Part shown: piece after piece, positions 15,101 through 23,397 of the stretch
Position numbering within the stretch: the first letter of the stretch is position 1
Layout: every line of letters starts with the position of its first letter
NCBI RefSeq assembly: GCF_018531495.1
Contig: NZ_JAHDTI010000011.1
Coordinates: 62,001-126,000 of the forward strand
Direction of reading: 5' to 3'
Length of the DNA: 64,000 bases
DNA from: Nonomuraea sediminis
Lineage (GTDB): Bacteria > Actinomycetota > Actinomycetes > Streptosporangiales > Streptosporangiaceae
Notes under the pieces: model-generated
What the model saw: the letters and a program-made list of their open reading frames with translations, nothing else
Databases searched by the model: none
What the model was told of the DNA's origin: nothing
Translations under genes and position numbers: made by a program

Positions 15101-16852
15101 TCAGCGCGGCGGAGAGTCGTGTTCGGCGACGCTCCGCGAGCCGTGCCACGACCTCCACAGCGCCTCGTACACCCCGCCCGCCGTGACCAGCTCGTCGTGG
15201 GCTCCGACCTCCACCACCCGGCCGCTGTCCATGACCACCACCCGGTCGGCGTCGCGGGCCGTGTGCAGGCGGTGGACGATCGCGATGACGGTCCGCCCCT
15301 CCAGGACGGCGGCGAGCGAGCGTTCGGCGCGCCTGGCCGTACCGGGGTCGAGCATGGCGGTGGCCTCGTCGAGGATGACGGTGTGCGGGTCGGCCAGGAT
15401 GACCCTGGCCAGGGCGAGCTGCTGGACCCGGTCCGGGCCGAGGGTGGCGCCGGACGACTGGGACCCCAGCTCGTCGTCGAGCGAGGCGACCCAGTCGGCG
15501 CCGACCGCCGCCAGCGCCTTGCTCAGGCGGTCGTCGCCGGCCGTCGGATCTGCCAGCAGCAGGTTGTCGCGGACAGTGCCGAGGAACAGGTGCTGTTCCT
15601 GGGTGACCAGGACGACGTGCTCGCGGAGCTGGGCGGGGGAGAGGTCGGCGACGGGCACCGAGCCGACGGTGACCGTGCCCAGGCGGGGGCGGTCGATGCC
15701 GGCCAGCAGCTTGCCCAGGGTGGACTTGCCGGCTCCCGAGGGGCCGACGACGGCCAGGCGCTCGCCGGGCCGTACGGTCAGATCGACGCCGGTCACCACG
15801 TCGTCGCCGCCTTCGTAGGCGAAGTGCACGCCGCGCGCCTCGATGCGGTCGCCCTGCGGCGCCGCGGCGGCGACCTCCTCCCGCGCGGGCGTCGCGAGGC
15901 CCTCGATCCTGGCGAAGGAGGCGCCGCTGCTCTGCAGCTGCTCCAGCCAGATCAGGATCGTCTCGATCGGCTGGCCGAGCTGGCGCAGGTAGAGCACGCA
16001 GGTGACGACCGCGCCCAGCGTGACCTGGCCGCGGTCCAGGAGCACCCCGCCGAGCAGCAGCACCAGCACGGGCGGCAGGAGCGAGGAGACCTCCACCGAG
16101 GGCCAGAGCACGCTGCGCAGGAAGAGGGTCCGCAGCTGGGCGACCCGGCTGCGCTCGATCACCCGTTCCGCCGCCCGCGTGCGCTTGGCCTGCAGGCCCA
16201 GGGCCTCGATGGTACGGGCGCCCGCGGTGTTGGCGGCCAGGTGCTCGGCCAGCTCCGAACGGGCGGCGCCTTCCTCCAGGTAGGCGGGGCGGGCGCGGCG
16301 AAGGTACCAGCGGGAGGCGGCCACGATGCCTGCAAGCGCGAGCAGGCCGCAGGCGCCCAGGACCGGGTCTACCAGGAAGACGGCGACGATCAGGAAGAGC
16401 GCCTGCAGGCTCGAGACGAGGATCGCGGGGGCGGCGTCGCGCAGGGTGCGGCCGACGACGGCCACGTCGGTGGTTCCGCGGGCGGTCAGGTCGCCGGTGC
16501 GGATGTGCTCGACCGTGGCGGCGGGCAGGGCCAGCACGCGGTCCAGGAGTTCGGCGCGGATGTGTTCCTGGACCCGCTCGCTGAAGCGGGTGCCGATCTT
16601 CTCGGCGTACCTGGACAGGACCAGCTGGGCCAGCGCCGCGCCCACGGCGATCGCGGCGAGCAGGTCGACCGTGCCTCCGGCGCTGACGGCGTCGACGATG
16701 CGGCCCAGCAACCACGGGCTGACCAGCGCGGCGGCCGCCGCCAGGCTGTTGAGCAGCAGCGTCGCGGTGAAGCCCGGCACGTCGCGCATGGCCAGGCGCA
16801 GGGCGGCCCGCCGTACCTGCCGGCGGTCGGCGACGGGCAGGTCGCGGTTCAT
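15101..16852 (-). CDS. ABC exporter subunit with intact Walker motifs and degenerate signature
   Basis: 583 residues. Six membrane segments (about 20-310) precede an ATPase domain with Walker A VGPSGAGKST, Walker B VILDEAT and H-loop IVHRLHTA, all intact. The signature that normally reads LSGGQ is LGPDR here. The ATG overlaps the partner's stop (ATGA), so the two are made together. In a heterodimer, this subunit's Walker motifs would face the partner's intact LSGGQ to form the one working ATP site. The substrate is unknown, drug or peptide export being typical. Confidence 0.9.
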   Translation of the reverse strand: MNRDLPVADRRQVRRAALRLAMRDVPGFTATLLLNSLAAAAALVSPWLLGRIVDAVSAGGTVDLLAAIAVGAALAQLVLSRYAEKIGTRFSERVQEHIRAELLDRVLALPAATVEHIRTGDLTARGTTDVAVVGRTLRDAAPAILVSSLQALFLIVAVFLVDPVLGACGLLALAGIVAASRWYLRRARPAYLEEGAARSELAEHLAANTAGARTIEALGLQAKRTRAAERVIERSRVAQLRTLFLRSVLWPSVEVSSLLPPVLVLLLGGVLLDRGQVTLGAVVTCVLYLRQLGQPIETILIWLEQLQSSGASFARIEGLATPAREEVAAAAPQGDRIEARGVHFAYEGGDDVVTGVDLTVRPGERLAVVGPSGAGKSTLGKLLAGIDRPRLGTVTVGSVPVADLSPAQLREHVVLVTQEQHLFLGTVRDNLLLADPTAGDDRLSKALAAVGADWVASLDDELGSQSSGATLGPDRVQQLALARVILADPHTVILDEATAMLDPGTARRAERSLAAVLEGRTVIAIVHRLHTARDADRVVVMDSGRVVEVGAHDELVTAGGVYEALWRSWHGSRSVAEHDSPPR

Positions 16853-18378
16853 GCGAGCACCGATCGGTAGGCGGGGGTGGACTCCATCAGCTCGCGGTGG
16901 GTGCCGCAGACGGCCACCCGCCCGTCCTCGATGAACAGCACCTGGTCGGCCTGGGCGAGCAGCAGCGACGAGGTGGTGGCCACGACCGTCGTACGGCCGG
17001 CGCGTGCCGTACGGAGCCGCCCCGCGAGGAGGGACTCGGTGTGCGCGTCCAGTGCGGAGGTGGGCTCCACGGCCAGCAGCACCTCGGGCTCGGCCAGCAG
17101 CGCCCGGGCCAGGCGCACCCGCTGAAGCTGGCCACCCGACAGGTTGCGGCCACCGGGTTCGATCATCGAGTCGAGCCCGTGGCTCAGCCCGGCGACCACG
17201 TCCTGCGCCGCGGCGACGTGCACGGCCCGATGGACGGCCTCGTCGTCCGCCTCGCCCCGGCCCTGGAGGACCTCGCGCAGCGTGCCCGCGAACAGGGCGG
17301 CGTCGTGGTCGGCGATCAGGGAGGTGCCGTCGAACCCGCCCAGCCCTTCGAGCAGCGCCACGCTCTCCTCGGGCCGGGCGCTGACCAGCCCCACCAGGCT
17401 CCCCGGCGCGACCTCAAGACCGGCGGGCTCCGCGGCGCGCAGTCGCTCCTCGGCGCGCAGCGCGAGGAAGCGGGTGACCTGGCGGGCGGCGACCAGGCCG
17501 TGGCTGATCTGGAAGCTGCCCTCGATGAAGAAGGAGACCGGCACCACCAGCACGGCGATGTACCCGTACACCCCGACCAGTTCGCCCACCGTGATCGCCC
17601 CCTCGGCGGCCAGCCGGGCGCCCAGCCAGGTGACGGCGGCCAGGAACAGGGCGGGCAATCCGGTGCCCAGCGCGCCGATCCAGCTCGTCAGCGACGCCAC
17701 CCGGTAGCCCTGCTCGCGCAGGCTCGCCGAGTCGGCACGGTACCGCTCGGCGTAGGTGCCCTTGCCGCCGAAGGCGTTGAGCACCCGCAGCCCCTCGATC
17801 AGGTCGACCAGGCGGGTGGTCAGCCTGCCCTGGGCCTCGCGGTAGCCGTTCTGCACCTTCATCAGCCGCCCGAGCAGCGGGCCGAGCAGGATCGCCAGCA
17901 GCGGCACGCCCAGCAGCACCACCACGGCCAGCACCACGGAGACCCGCAGCAGCAACGCCGCCACCACGCCGTAGCTGATCACCGCGCCCACGCCGGGGCC
18001 GGTCACCGTCAGCGAGGCGGCGATGGCGATGACGTCGCCGATGCCGATCGTCACCACATCGCCCGTCGAAGCGCGCTTGGGCAGGTCGGCGCCCAGCTTG
18101 TTGATCTGCTCGACCAGGGCGCGCACGGTGCGGAAGTTGGCGTCCATCCTGATCTTGGTCATCGTGCGGTGCCGCAACATCGCCAGCCAGGCGTTGACCA
18201 GGCCCGCGCCGAGCAGCGCCAGCACCCAGCCGGGCGCCAGGTCGTCGTCGATCGCCCTGGACAGCAGGTACGGCGGGAGCGTCAGGCCCGCCATCCAGAG
18301 GGTTCCCAGCGTCGCGCCCAGCGCGACCCGGCCCTTCTGCGCCCAAGCCAGCCGGCACAGATACCGAGCCGCCTTCAT
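16849..18378 (-). CDS. ABC exporter subunit with degenerate ATP site and intact signature
   Basis: About 509 residues (GTG 18387 is an alternative start). Membrane segments occupy residues 1-310. The ATPase domain is shortened by roughly 25 residues. Walker A is replaced by SARPEESV with no Lys. Walker B reads LLAVEPT with Val for the first acidic residue, and the H-loop His is lost (ATTSSLL). The signature LSGGQLQR is intact. Loss is complementary to the partner at 15101-16852, as expected for a heterodimer with one catalytic and one structural site. Confidence 0.88.
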   Translation of the reverse strand: MKAARYLCRLAWAQKGRVALGATLGTLWMAGLTLPPYLLSRAIDDDLAPGWVLALLGAGLVNAWLAMLRHRTMTKIRMDANFRTVRALVEQINKLGADLPKRASTGDVVTIGIGDVIAIAASLTVTGPGVGAVISYGVVAALLLRVSVVLAVVVLLGVPLLAILLGPLLGRLMKVQNGYREAQGRLTTRLVDLIEGLRVLNAFGGKGTYAERYRADSASLREQGYRVASLTSWIGALGTGLPALFLAAVTWLGARLAAEGAITVGELVGVYGYIAVLVVPVSFFIEGSFQISHGLVAARQVTRFLALRAEERLRAAEPAGLEVAPGSLVGLVSARPEESVALLEGLGGFDGTSLIADHDAALFAGTLREVLQGRGEADDEAVHRAVHVAAAQDVVAGLSHGLDSMIEPGGRNLSGGQLQRVRLARALLAEPEVLLAVEPTSALDAHTESLLAGRLRTARAGRTTVVATTSSLLLAQADQVLFIEDGRVAVCGTHRELMESTPAYRSVLA

Positions 18379-18548
18379 GGCGATCACGCTAGAGCATGGC
18401 TTTGACGTCCCTTTACCCGCCCTCGCGGGAACCCGCGGATGCCTCTACCCACTTGACTCGAAGGGCCCACATAACCCCGCCGCCCCGATGCGCGCCCCGG
18501 GGCCTGGCCGCATCGCGTGACGCCCTACCTGGCAGCCCATCGGTTCGG

Positions 18549-18669
18549 ATGCCCGCCGTACGGCGCGCCGGTGACCGCCGTACATCGTCTCGCCGACCCG
18601 GCGCGTGGTGGGTCGGTCGCCGTACGGCGCGCCGACCACCGCCGTACACCGTCTCGCCGACCCGGCGCG
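18549..18669. repeat. Two copies of the dispersed element, 64 bp apart
   Basis: The 30-bp core occupies 18576-18605 and 18640-18669 in minus orientation (plus strand ends GTCTCGCCGACCCGGCGCG), each preceded by GCCGTACGGCGCGCCG. The second core is identical over 30 bases to that at 30519-30548. No gene is seen in the spacer 18379-18827. Confidence 0.85.
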
Positions 18670-18827
18670 GGGCAGTCGCGGCGGTGGGTTGCGATCGTTC
18701 GCTGGGGGTGTGCGGCGTCTTGCCCGGTGCGCTTGGGAGGCTTCCCACCCCGCCCGGCGTCGCCGCTCGCGCCGAACGGTTGCGCAACTGACACGCGGAC
18801 CATGCGGAGGTGGGGGGAGGGGTGGAG

Positions 18828-19253
18828 TTAGGTGCGGGGTTCGAGGACTACTACTGGGATTTCGCGGGTGGTCTTGCGTTGGTAGTCGTTGTAGCTGGGC
18901 CAGGTATTGGTCATCAGGGGCCAGAGGTCGCGCCTCTCCTCCGACGTCGCCGTGCGGGAGTGGGCCTGGAAGCGCTGGCCGCGGACCTGGACCTCGACCT
19001 CGGGGTCGTCCTTCAGGTTGAGGTACCAGTCCGGGTCCTCCGGGGCCCCGCCCTTGGAGGCCACGATGACGTAGTCGTCGCCGTGGCGCTGGTAGATGAG
19101 CGGTGTCGTGTACGGGCGGCCCGACTTGCGGCCCGTGGTGGTCAGCAGGAGGACGGTCGTGCCGCGCCAGTCGTGGCCCTCTTCGCCGTCCGTCTCGCGG
19201 TATCGCTGGACGTGTTCTTTGCCGTAGAGCATGTGAAGGCTGGTACCCCGCAC
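18828..19253 (-). CDS. F420-type deazaflavin-dependent nitroreductase-family protein
   Basis: 141 residues of the Ddn/DUF385 split-beta-barrel family: LLLTTTGRKSGRPYTTPLIY and later VASKGGAPEDPDWYLNL are family hallmarks. Members use cofactor F420 or act on quinones and other small molecules. The GTG at 19253 is preferred because GAGG lies 8 bases upstream. ATG 19232 is the alternative. Stand-alone gene, substrate unknown. Confidence 0.92.
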   Translation of the reverse strand: MRGTSLHMLYGKEHVQRYRETDGEEGHDWRGTTVLLLTTTGRKSGRPYTTPLIYQRHGDDYVIVASKGGAPEDPDWYLNLKDDPEVEVQVRGQRFQAHSRTATSEERRDLWPLMTNTWPSYNDYQRKTTREIPVVVLEPRT

Positions 19254-19321
19254 CGGTGTGACCTCACCGTTACTCGCCGGGGTCTGTACGAGAACTTAAC
19301 GAGCCTGGCACACTGCCTTTC

Positions 19322-19359
19322 TGTAAGCGCTTACACATCGAGGAGTGGAAGCGCTTACA
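19322..19359. promoter_or_regulatory. Twin LacI-type operators
   Basis: Perfect palindrome TGTAAGCGCTTACA at 19322-19335 and an imperfect copy TGGAAGCGCTTACA at 19346-19359, 24 bases apart centre to centre, on one DNA face over about two turns. The central CGCT-type core (AAGCGCTT) is typical of LacI family sites. They lie immediately upstream of lacI, implying autoregulation of the whole sugar operon. Confidence 0.85.
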
Positions 19360-19377
19360 GAAAACAGGGAGTAGCCG

Positions 19378-20442
19378 ATGGACGTGACCATCTACGAGGT
19401 GGCCCAGCGGGCCGGCGTCTCGATCGCGACCGTGTCCAGGGCGCTGCGCGGCACCGGACCCGTGGCGGCCAAGACGCGCGAGAAGGTCATGAAGGCGGTC
19501 GAGGAGCTCAACTTCACCCCGAGCCGCCTGGGCGTGAGCCTGGCCGAGGGCCGGCACGCCGCCAACGGCATCGTCTTCCCCAACCTCGCCGGCCCCTACT
19601 ACACCGAGGTCCTGCTCGGCTACGAGGAGGTCGCCTCGGAGCTGGGCCGCTCGGTGGTGATCCTGTCGACCAAGGGCCGCTCCAACGTCAACGACCTGAT
19701 CAAGGACCTGGCCGGCCGCGTCGACGGCATGCTGATCTTCGGGCACACCGCGCCCGACCCCCTGGTCGCCGAGCTGGTGCAGGTGGGCATGCGCCTGGTG
19801 TTCGTCTCCCGCGAGCCGCTGGCCGGGGCCGACACGCTGCGCAGCGAGAACACGGGGAGCGCGACGAGGCTCGCCCGCCACCTGCTGGGCCACGGCTACG
19901 AGCGCTTCGCCTTCCTCGGCGCCCCCATGGTCACCGGCGACGACGTCGACGAGCGCTGGCAGGGCGTCCGCTCGGTCCTCGGCAGCGCGATCGAGGCCGT
20001 CCCCACGGCCGAGTACACGGTCGAGTGCGGCTACGACGCCGCACTAAAGCTCCTTAAATCCCGAAAAGGTACGGCAGGCCACGCCGGACCGACGGCATCC
20101 GGGCAAGGTACGGCGGGCAACGTAGGAACCCGGAGGCCCCAGGTCCTTGTCTGCTCCGACGACGAGGTCGCCCTGGGCGCGCTGCTGGCGGCCGAGGAGC
20201 TCGGCCTGGCCGTACCCGATGACCTGGCGGTGACCGGATGGGACGACATCATGGCCGCCCGCCACGCCCGCCCGGCGCTGACCACCATCCGCCAGCCCAT
20301 GCGCGAACTGGGAGCACGGGCCGCCCGCGCCCTCGACGAGCTGATCACCGGTGTCCGCGACACCCCCAAGAACCTCGTGCTGTCCACCGAACTGGTGATC
20401 CGTGCCAGTTGCGGTAAACACCCCCAGGAGGAATCCCCATGA
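19378..20442 (+). CDS. LacI family regulator of the sugar operon
   Basis: 354 residues. The helix-turn-helix and hinge occupy 1-60 (TIYEVAQRAGVSIATVSRAL), then a periplasmic-binding-like sensor domain. An unusual low-complexity Gly/Thr/Ala insert lies at about 228-252, between ALKLL and VLVCSDDEVALG, where the family normally has a short loop. The insert DNA has two GGTACGGC blocks. ATG 19378 follows AACAGGGAG. Its stop overlaps the binding-protein ATG (ATGA), so regulator and transporter are co-expressed. Confidence 0.93.
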   Translation: MDVTIYEVAQRAGVSIATVSRALRGTGPVAAKTREKVMKAVEELNFTPSRLGVSLAEGRHAANGIVFPNLAGPYYTEVLLGYEEVASELGRSVVILSTKGRSNVNDLIKDLAGRVDGMLIFGHTAPDPLVAELVQVGMRLVFVSREPLAGADTLRSENTGSATRLARHLLGHGYERFAFLGAPMVTGDDVDERWQGVRSVLGSAIEAVPTAEYTVECGYDAALKLLKSRKGTAGHAGPTASGQGTAGNVGTRRPQVLVCSDDEVALGALLAAEELGLAVPDDLAVTGWDDIMAARHARPALTTIRQPMRELGARAARALDELITGVRDTPKNLVLSTELVIRASCGKHPQEESP

Positions 20443-21689
20443 AGACCACCGCGGTGGGCCTGCTCGCGCTGGCCCTGGTCGTGAGCGCCTGCGGAAGGAG
20501 CGCCGACAAGGCGCCGGAGCAGGCCAAGGACGTCACGACCGGCAAGGTCTCCGGCGAGGTCAGCGTCTGGGCGATCGGCGAGGAGGGCAAGGCGCTCGGC
20601 GCGTTCGCCAAGGACTTCGAGGCCGCCAACCCCGGCGTCAAGATCAACGTGGCCACGATGGGCTGGGACGTCGCGCACGACAAGATCACCTCCGCGATCG
20701 CGGGCAACGCCACCCCGGACGTCAGCATGATCGGCTCCACCTGGGCCGGCGAGTTCTCCAAGACCGGCGCGCTCGACCCGACGCCCGGCAATCTCTTCGA
20801 CCGCGCCGCGTTCTTCCCCGGCGCCTGGCAGACCGTCGACGTGAACGGCACGGCCTGGGGCATCCCCTGGTACGTCGAGACCCGCGTCCTGTACTACCGC
20901 ACCGACCAGGCCGAGAAGGCGGGCGTCAAACCTCCGGCGACGTGGGCGGAGTGGAAGACGTTCATCAAGGCCCTGCAGGACAAGGGCGGCGCCAAGAAGG
21001 GCTTCAACCAGGGCTACACCGCCGGATCCTGGCAGGAGCTGCTGCCGCTGATCTGGCAGGCGGGCGGCGAGATCGTCAAGGACGGCGCCTACACCTTCGA
21101 CACGCCGCAAGCCGTTACCGCGCTCAAGCAGTACGCCTCCCTGTTCACCGAGAAGCTCGCCCCCAACGACACCCCCGACGGCGCCTTCCCGCAGACCTTC
21201 ATCAAGGGCGAGGTCGGCGGCTTCGTCTCAGGGCCATGGATGGTCGGCGTGCTCGACAACGACGGCGGCGCGGGCTTCAAGGACAAGTTCGACGTCGCGC
21301 CCTACCCGAAGGGCCCGGTCAGCGCCACCAGCTTCGTCGGCGGGTCCGACCTGGTGGTGTTCAAGAAGGCCGGGAACAGGGACGCCGCCTGGAAGTTCCT
21401 GCAGTGGCTGACCGAGCCCAAGGTGCAGGCCAAGTGGTACACCACGGTCAAATCGCTGCCCGCCGTACAGTCGGCTTGGCAGGAGCCCGAGCTGAGCGCG
21501 GACAGGCAGCTGAAGGTGTTCGGCGAGCAGCTGAAGGACGCCAAGACGCCGCCGCCGTTCCCGACCTGGGAGCAGGTGGCCAAGGTCATCGAGACCGAGC
21601 TGGAGAAGCTGGCCAAGGGCAGGTCGACGCCCGAGCAGACGGCCAAGGCGATCCAGGCGCAGGCGAGCGCGATCGGCACCGGTCTGTAG
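20439..21689 (+). CDS. Sugar ABC transporter substrate-binding lipoprotein
   Basis: 416 residues of the CUT1 extracellular binding-protein family. The signal sequence ends in lipobox VVSAC (Cys18). The body has the EVSVWAIGEEG opening and a long helical ligand domain. AGGAGG lies 7 bases before the ATG. It delivers an oligosaccharide, not identifiable from sequence, to the two permeases that follow. The two glycosidases at the end of the operon suggest a plant- or glucan-derived sugar. Confidence 0.93.
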   Translation: MKTTAVGLLALALVVSACGRSADKAPEQAKDVTTGKVSGEVSVWAIGEEGKALGAFAKDFEAANPGVKINVATMGWDVAHDKITSAIAGNATPDVSMIGSTWAGEFSKTGALDPTPGNLFDRAAFFPGAWQTVDVNGTAWGIPWYVETRVLYYRTDQAEKAGVKPPATWAEWKTFIKALQDKGGAKKGFNQGYTAGSWQELLPLIWQAGGEIVKDGAYTFDTPQAVTALKQYASLFTEKLAPNDTPDGAFPQTFIKGEVGGFVSGPWMVGVLDNDGGAGFKDKFDVAPYPKGPVSATSFVGGSDLVVFKKAGNRDAAWKFLQWLTEPKVQAKWYTTVKSLPAVQSAWQEPELSADRQLKVFGEQLKDAKTPPPFPTWEQVAKVIETELEKLAKGRSTPEQTAKAIQAQASAIGTGL

Positions 21690-22567
21690 TGTCGCGCGGC
21701 AACCTGCGGATCGGCTGGATCTTCGTGCTGCCGTTCGTGGTGATGTTCGTGGTGTTCTATCTCGGCCCGCTGCTGGTCGGGATCGGGATGAGCTTCACCG
21801 ACATGCGCAGCACGGACGTCACCGACCCGCTCGGTGTGAACCTGGTCGGGGTGGAGAACTACCTGCGCCTGATGCACGACGGCGCGATGCGGCGGGCGGC
21901 GCTCAACACCGTGGTGTTCGTGGTGACGGCGCTGCCGCTGACGATCGGGCTGGGGCTGGGCGCGGCGGTGATGCTGAACTCGGGCATCGCGCGGCTGCCC
22001 GCCGCGTTCTTCCGGCTCGGCTACTACCTGCCCAACATCACCAGCATCATCGGCATCGCGGTGGCCTGGAAGTTCCTGCTCGAGCCCGAGGCCGGGCTGG
22101 TCAACCGGCTGCTCGGCATCGTCGGCAGCGGCGGCTACGACTGGCTGCAGAGCGAGAGCACGGCGCTGCCGTCGATCATCGTGATGACCGCCTGGCGCAG
22201 CTTCGGCTTCAACATGGTCGTGCTGCTTGCCGCGCTGCAGTCGATCCCGCGGGAGCTGTATGAGGCGGCCGAGGTGGACGGCGCCGGGCGGTGGGCGCGC
22301 TTCACCGCCGTGACCGTGCCGTCCATCAGGCCCGTGCTGCTGTTCTGCACGGTCTACAGCTCGGTGGGCTTCATGCAGTTCATGGAGGAGCCGCTGGTCA
22401 TGACCAAGGGCGGGCCGCTGAACTCCACGCTGTCGGCCTCGCTGGCCATCTTCGACCAGTTCGGAGTCGGCAACTACGGCTACGCGGGCGCCGCGTCGAG
22501 CCTGCTGTTCGTGGTGATCGTGGCGCTCGCCGTACTGCAGCTCAGGCTCGGAAGGAGGAGCGCGTGA
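21689..22567 (+). CDS. Sugar ABC transporter permease, MalF-like
   Basis: 292 residues with six predicted membrane segments and the binding-protein-dependent transporter loop EAAEVDGAGRWARFTAVTVPSIRP (seen as EAAEVDGA). The GTG start overlaps the binding-protein stop (TAGTG), so initiation is probably coupled. Its own stop overlaps the next permease start. Forms the membrane channel with the following MalG-like protein. Confidence 0.92.
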   Translation: MSRGNLRIGWIFVLPFVVMFVVFYLGPLLVGIGMSFTDMRSTDVTDPLGVNLVGVENYLRLMHDGAMRRAALNTVVFVVTALPLTIGLGLGAAVMLNSGIARLPAAFFRLGYYLPNITSIIGIAVAWKFLLEPEAGLVNRLLGIVGSGGYDWLQSESTALPSIIVMTAWRSFGFNMVVLLAALQSIPRELYEAAEVDGAGRWARFTAVTVPSIRPVLLFCTVYSSVGFMQFMEEPLVMTKGGPLNSTLSASLAIFDQFGVGNYGYAGAASSLLFVVIVALAVLQLRLGRRSA

Positions 22568-23385
22568 AGCGGACCCGCCGCCAGCGGGCGGCCGTCTACA
22601 CGGGGCTGAGCGCGGGGCTGCTGCTGGTCGCCGGGCCGTTCCTGTGGACGGCGCTCAGCTCGGTCAAGCCCGAGTCGGAGATCAGGCGCGACCCGCCGAC
22701 GCTGTGGCCGAGCACGTTCACGCTGGACAACTTCGCCGAGCTGTTCCAGCGGGTCAACATCGGCCACGCCTTCCTCAACAGCCTGATCGTCGCGCTGGTG
22801 CTGGTGGGCAGCAACCTGCTGTTCTGCTCGATGGTCGGCTACGCCTTCGCCAAGCTGCCCTTCCGCGGCAAGAACGCGGCCTTCGCGCTGGTGCTGATCC
22901 AGCTGGCGATCCCGGGGATCGTGGTGATGACCCCGCAGTTCGTGCTGATCGCGAAGCTGGGGATGGTCAACACCTTCCTCGGGATCATCCTGCCGACCAT
23001 GGTCGGGCCGCTCGGCGTGTTCATGATGCGGCAGTTCATCTCCGACCTGCCCGACGAGCTCATCCAGGCGGCCAGGGTCGACGGCGCGCGGGAGTTCCGG
23101 ATCTTCTTCAGGATCATCCTGCCGCTGTGCGGGCCCGCGCTGGCCACGCTCGGGCTGATCACCTTCCTGGGCGCGTGGAACAACTTCCTCTGGCCCGCCG
23201 TGGTGGCCCAGAGCGAGGACATGTACACGCTGCCCGTCGCGCTCAACATCCTCAACGGTCACGAGGGCACCCACTACAACCTGCTGGTCGCCGGGTCGGT
23301 CGTGGTGATCGCGCCGATCCTGTTCCTCTTCGTCTTCCTGCAGCGCTTCTTCGTCCAGGGCATCGCCACCACCGGCATCAAGTGA
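22564..23385 (+). CDS. Sugar ABC transporter permease, MalG-like
   Basis: 273 residues with six membrane segments and the conserved loop QAARVDGAREFRIFFRIILP (EAA-type motif). GTG 22564 is preceded by GGAAGGAGGAG. No ATP-binding subunit gene follows. In actinomycetes CUT1 permeases commonly share one MsiK ATPase encoded elsewhere, which is assumed here. Confidence 0.92.
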   Translation: MKRTRRQRAAVYTGLSAGLLLVAGPFLWTALSSVKPESEIRRDPPTLWPSTFTLDNFAELFQRVNIGHAFLNSLIVALVLVGSNLLFCSMVGYAFAKLPFRGKNAAFALVLIQLAIPGIVVMTPQFVLIAKLGMVNTFLGIILPTMVGPLGVFMMRQFISDLPDELIQAARVDGAREFRIFFRIILPLCGPALATLGLITFLGAWNNFLWPAVVAQSEDMYTLPVALNILNGHEGTHYNLLVAGSVVVIAPILFLFVFLQRFFVQGIATTGIK

Positions 23386-23397
23386 GGAGCATCCCCC

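Noticed and set aside
20402..22567. A 721-residue frame joining the binding-protein region to the permease
   Set aside because: Its first part is out of frame with the real binding protein; only the part from 21689 is real.
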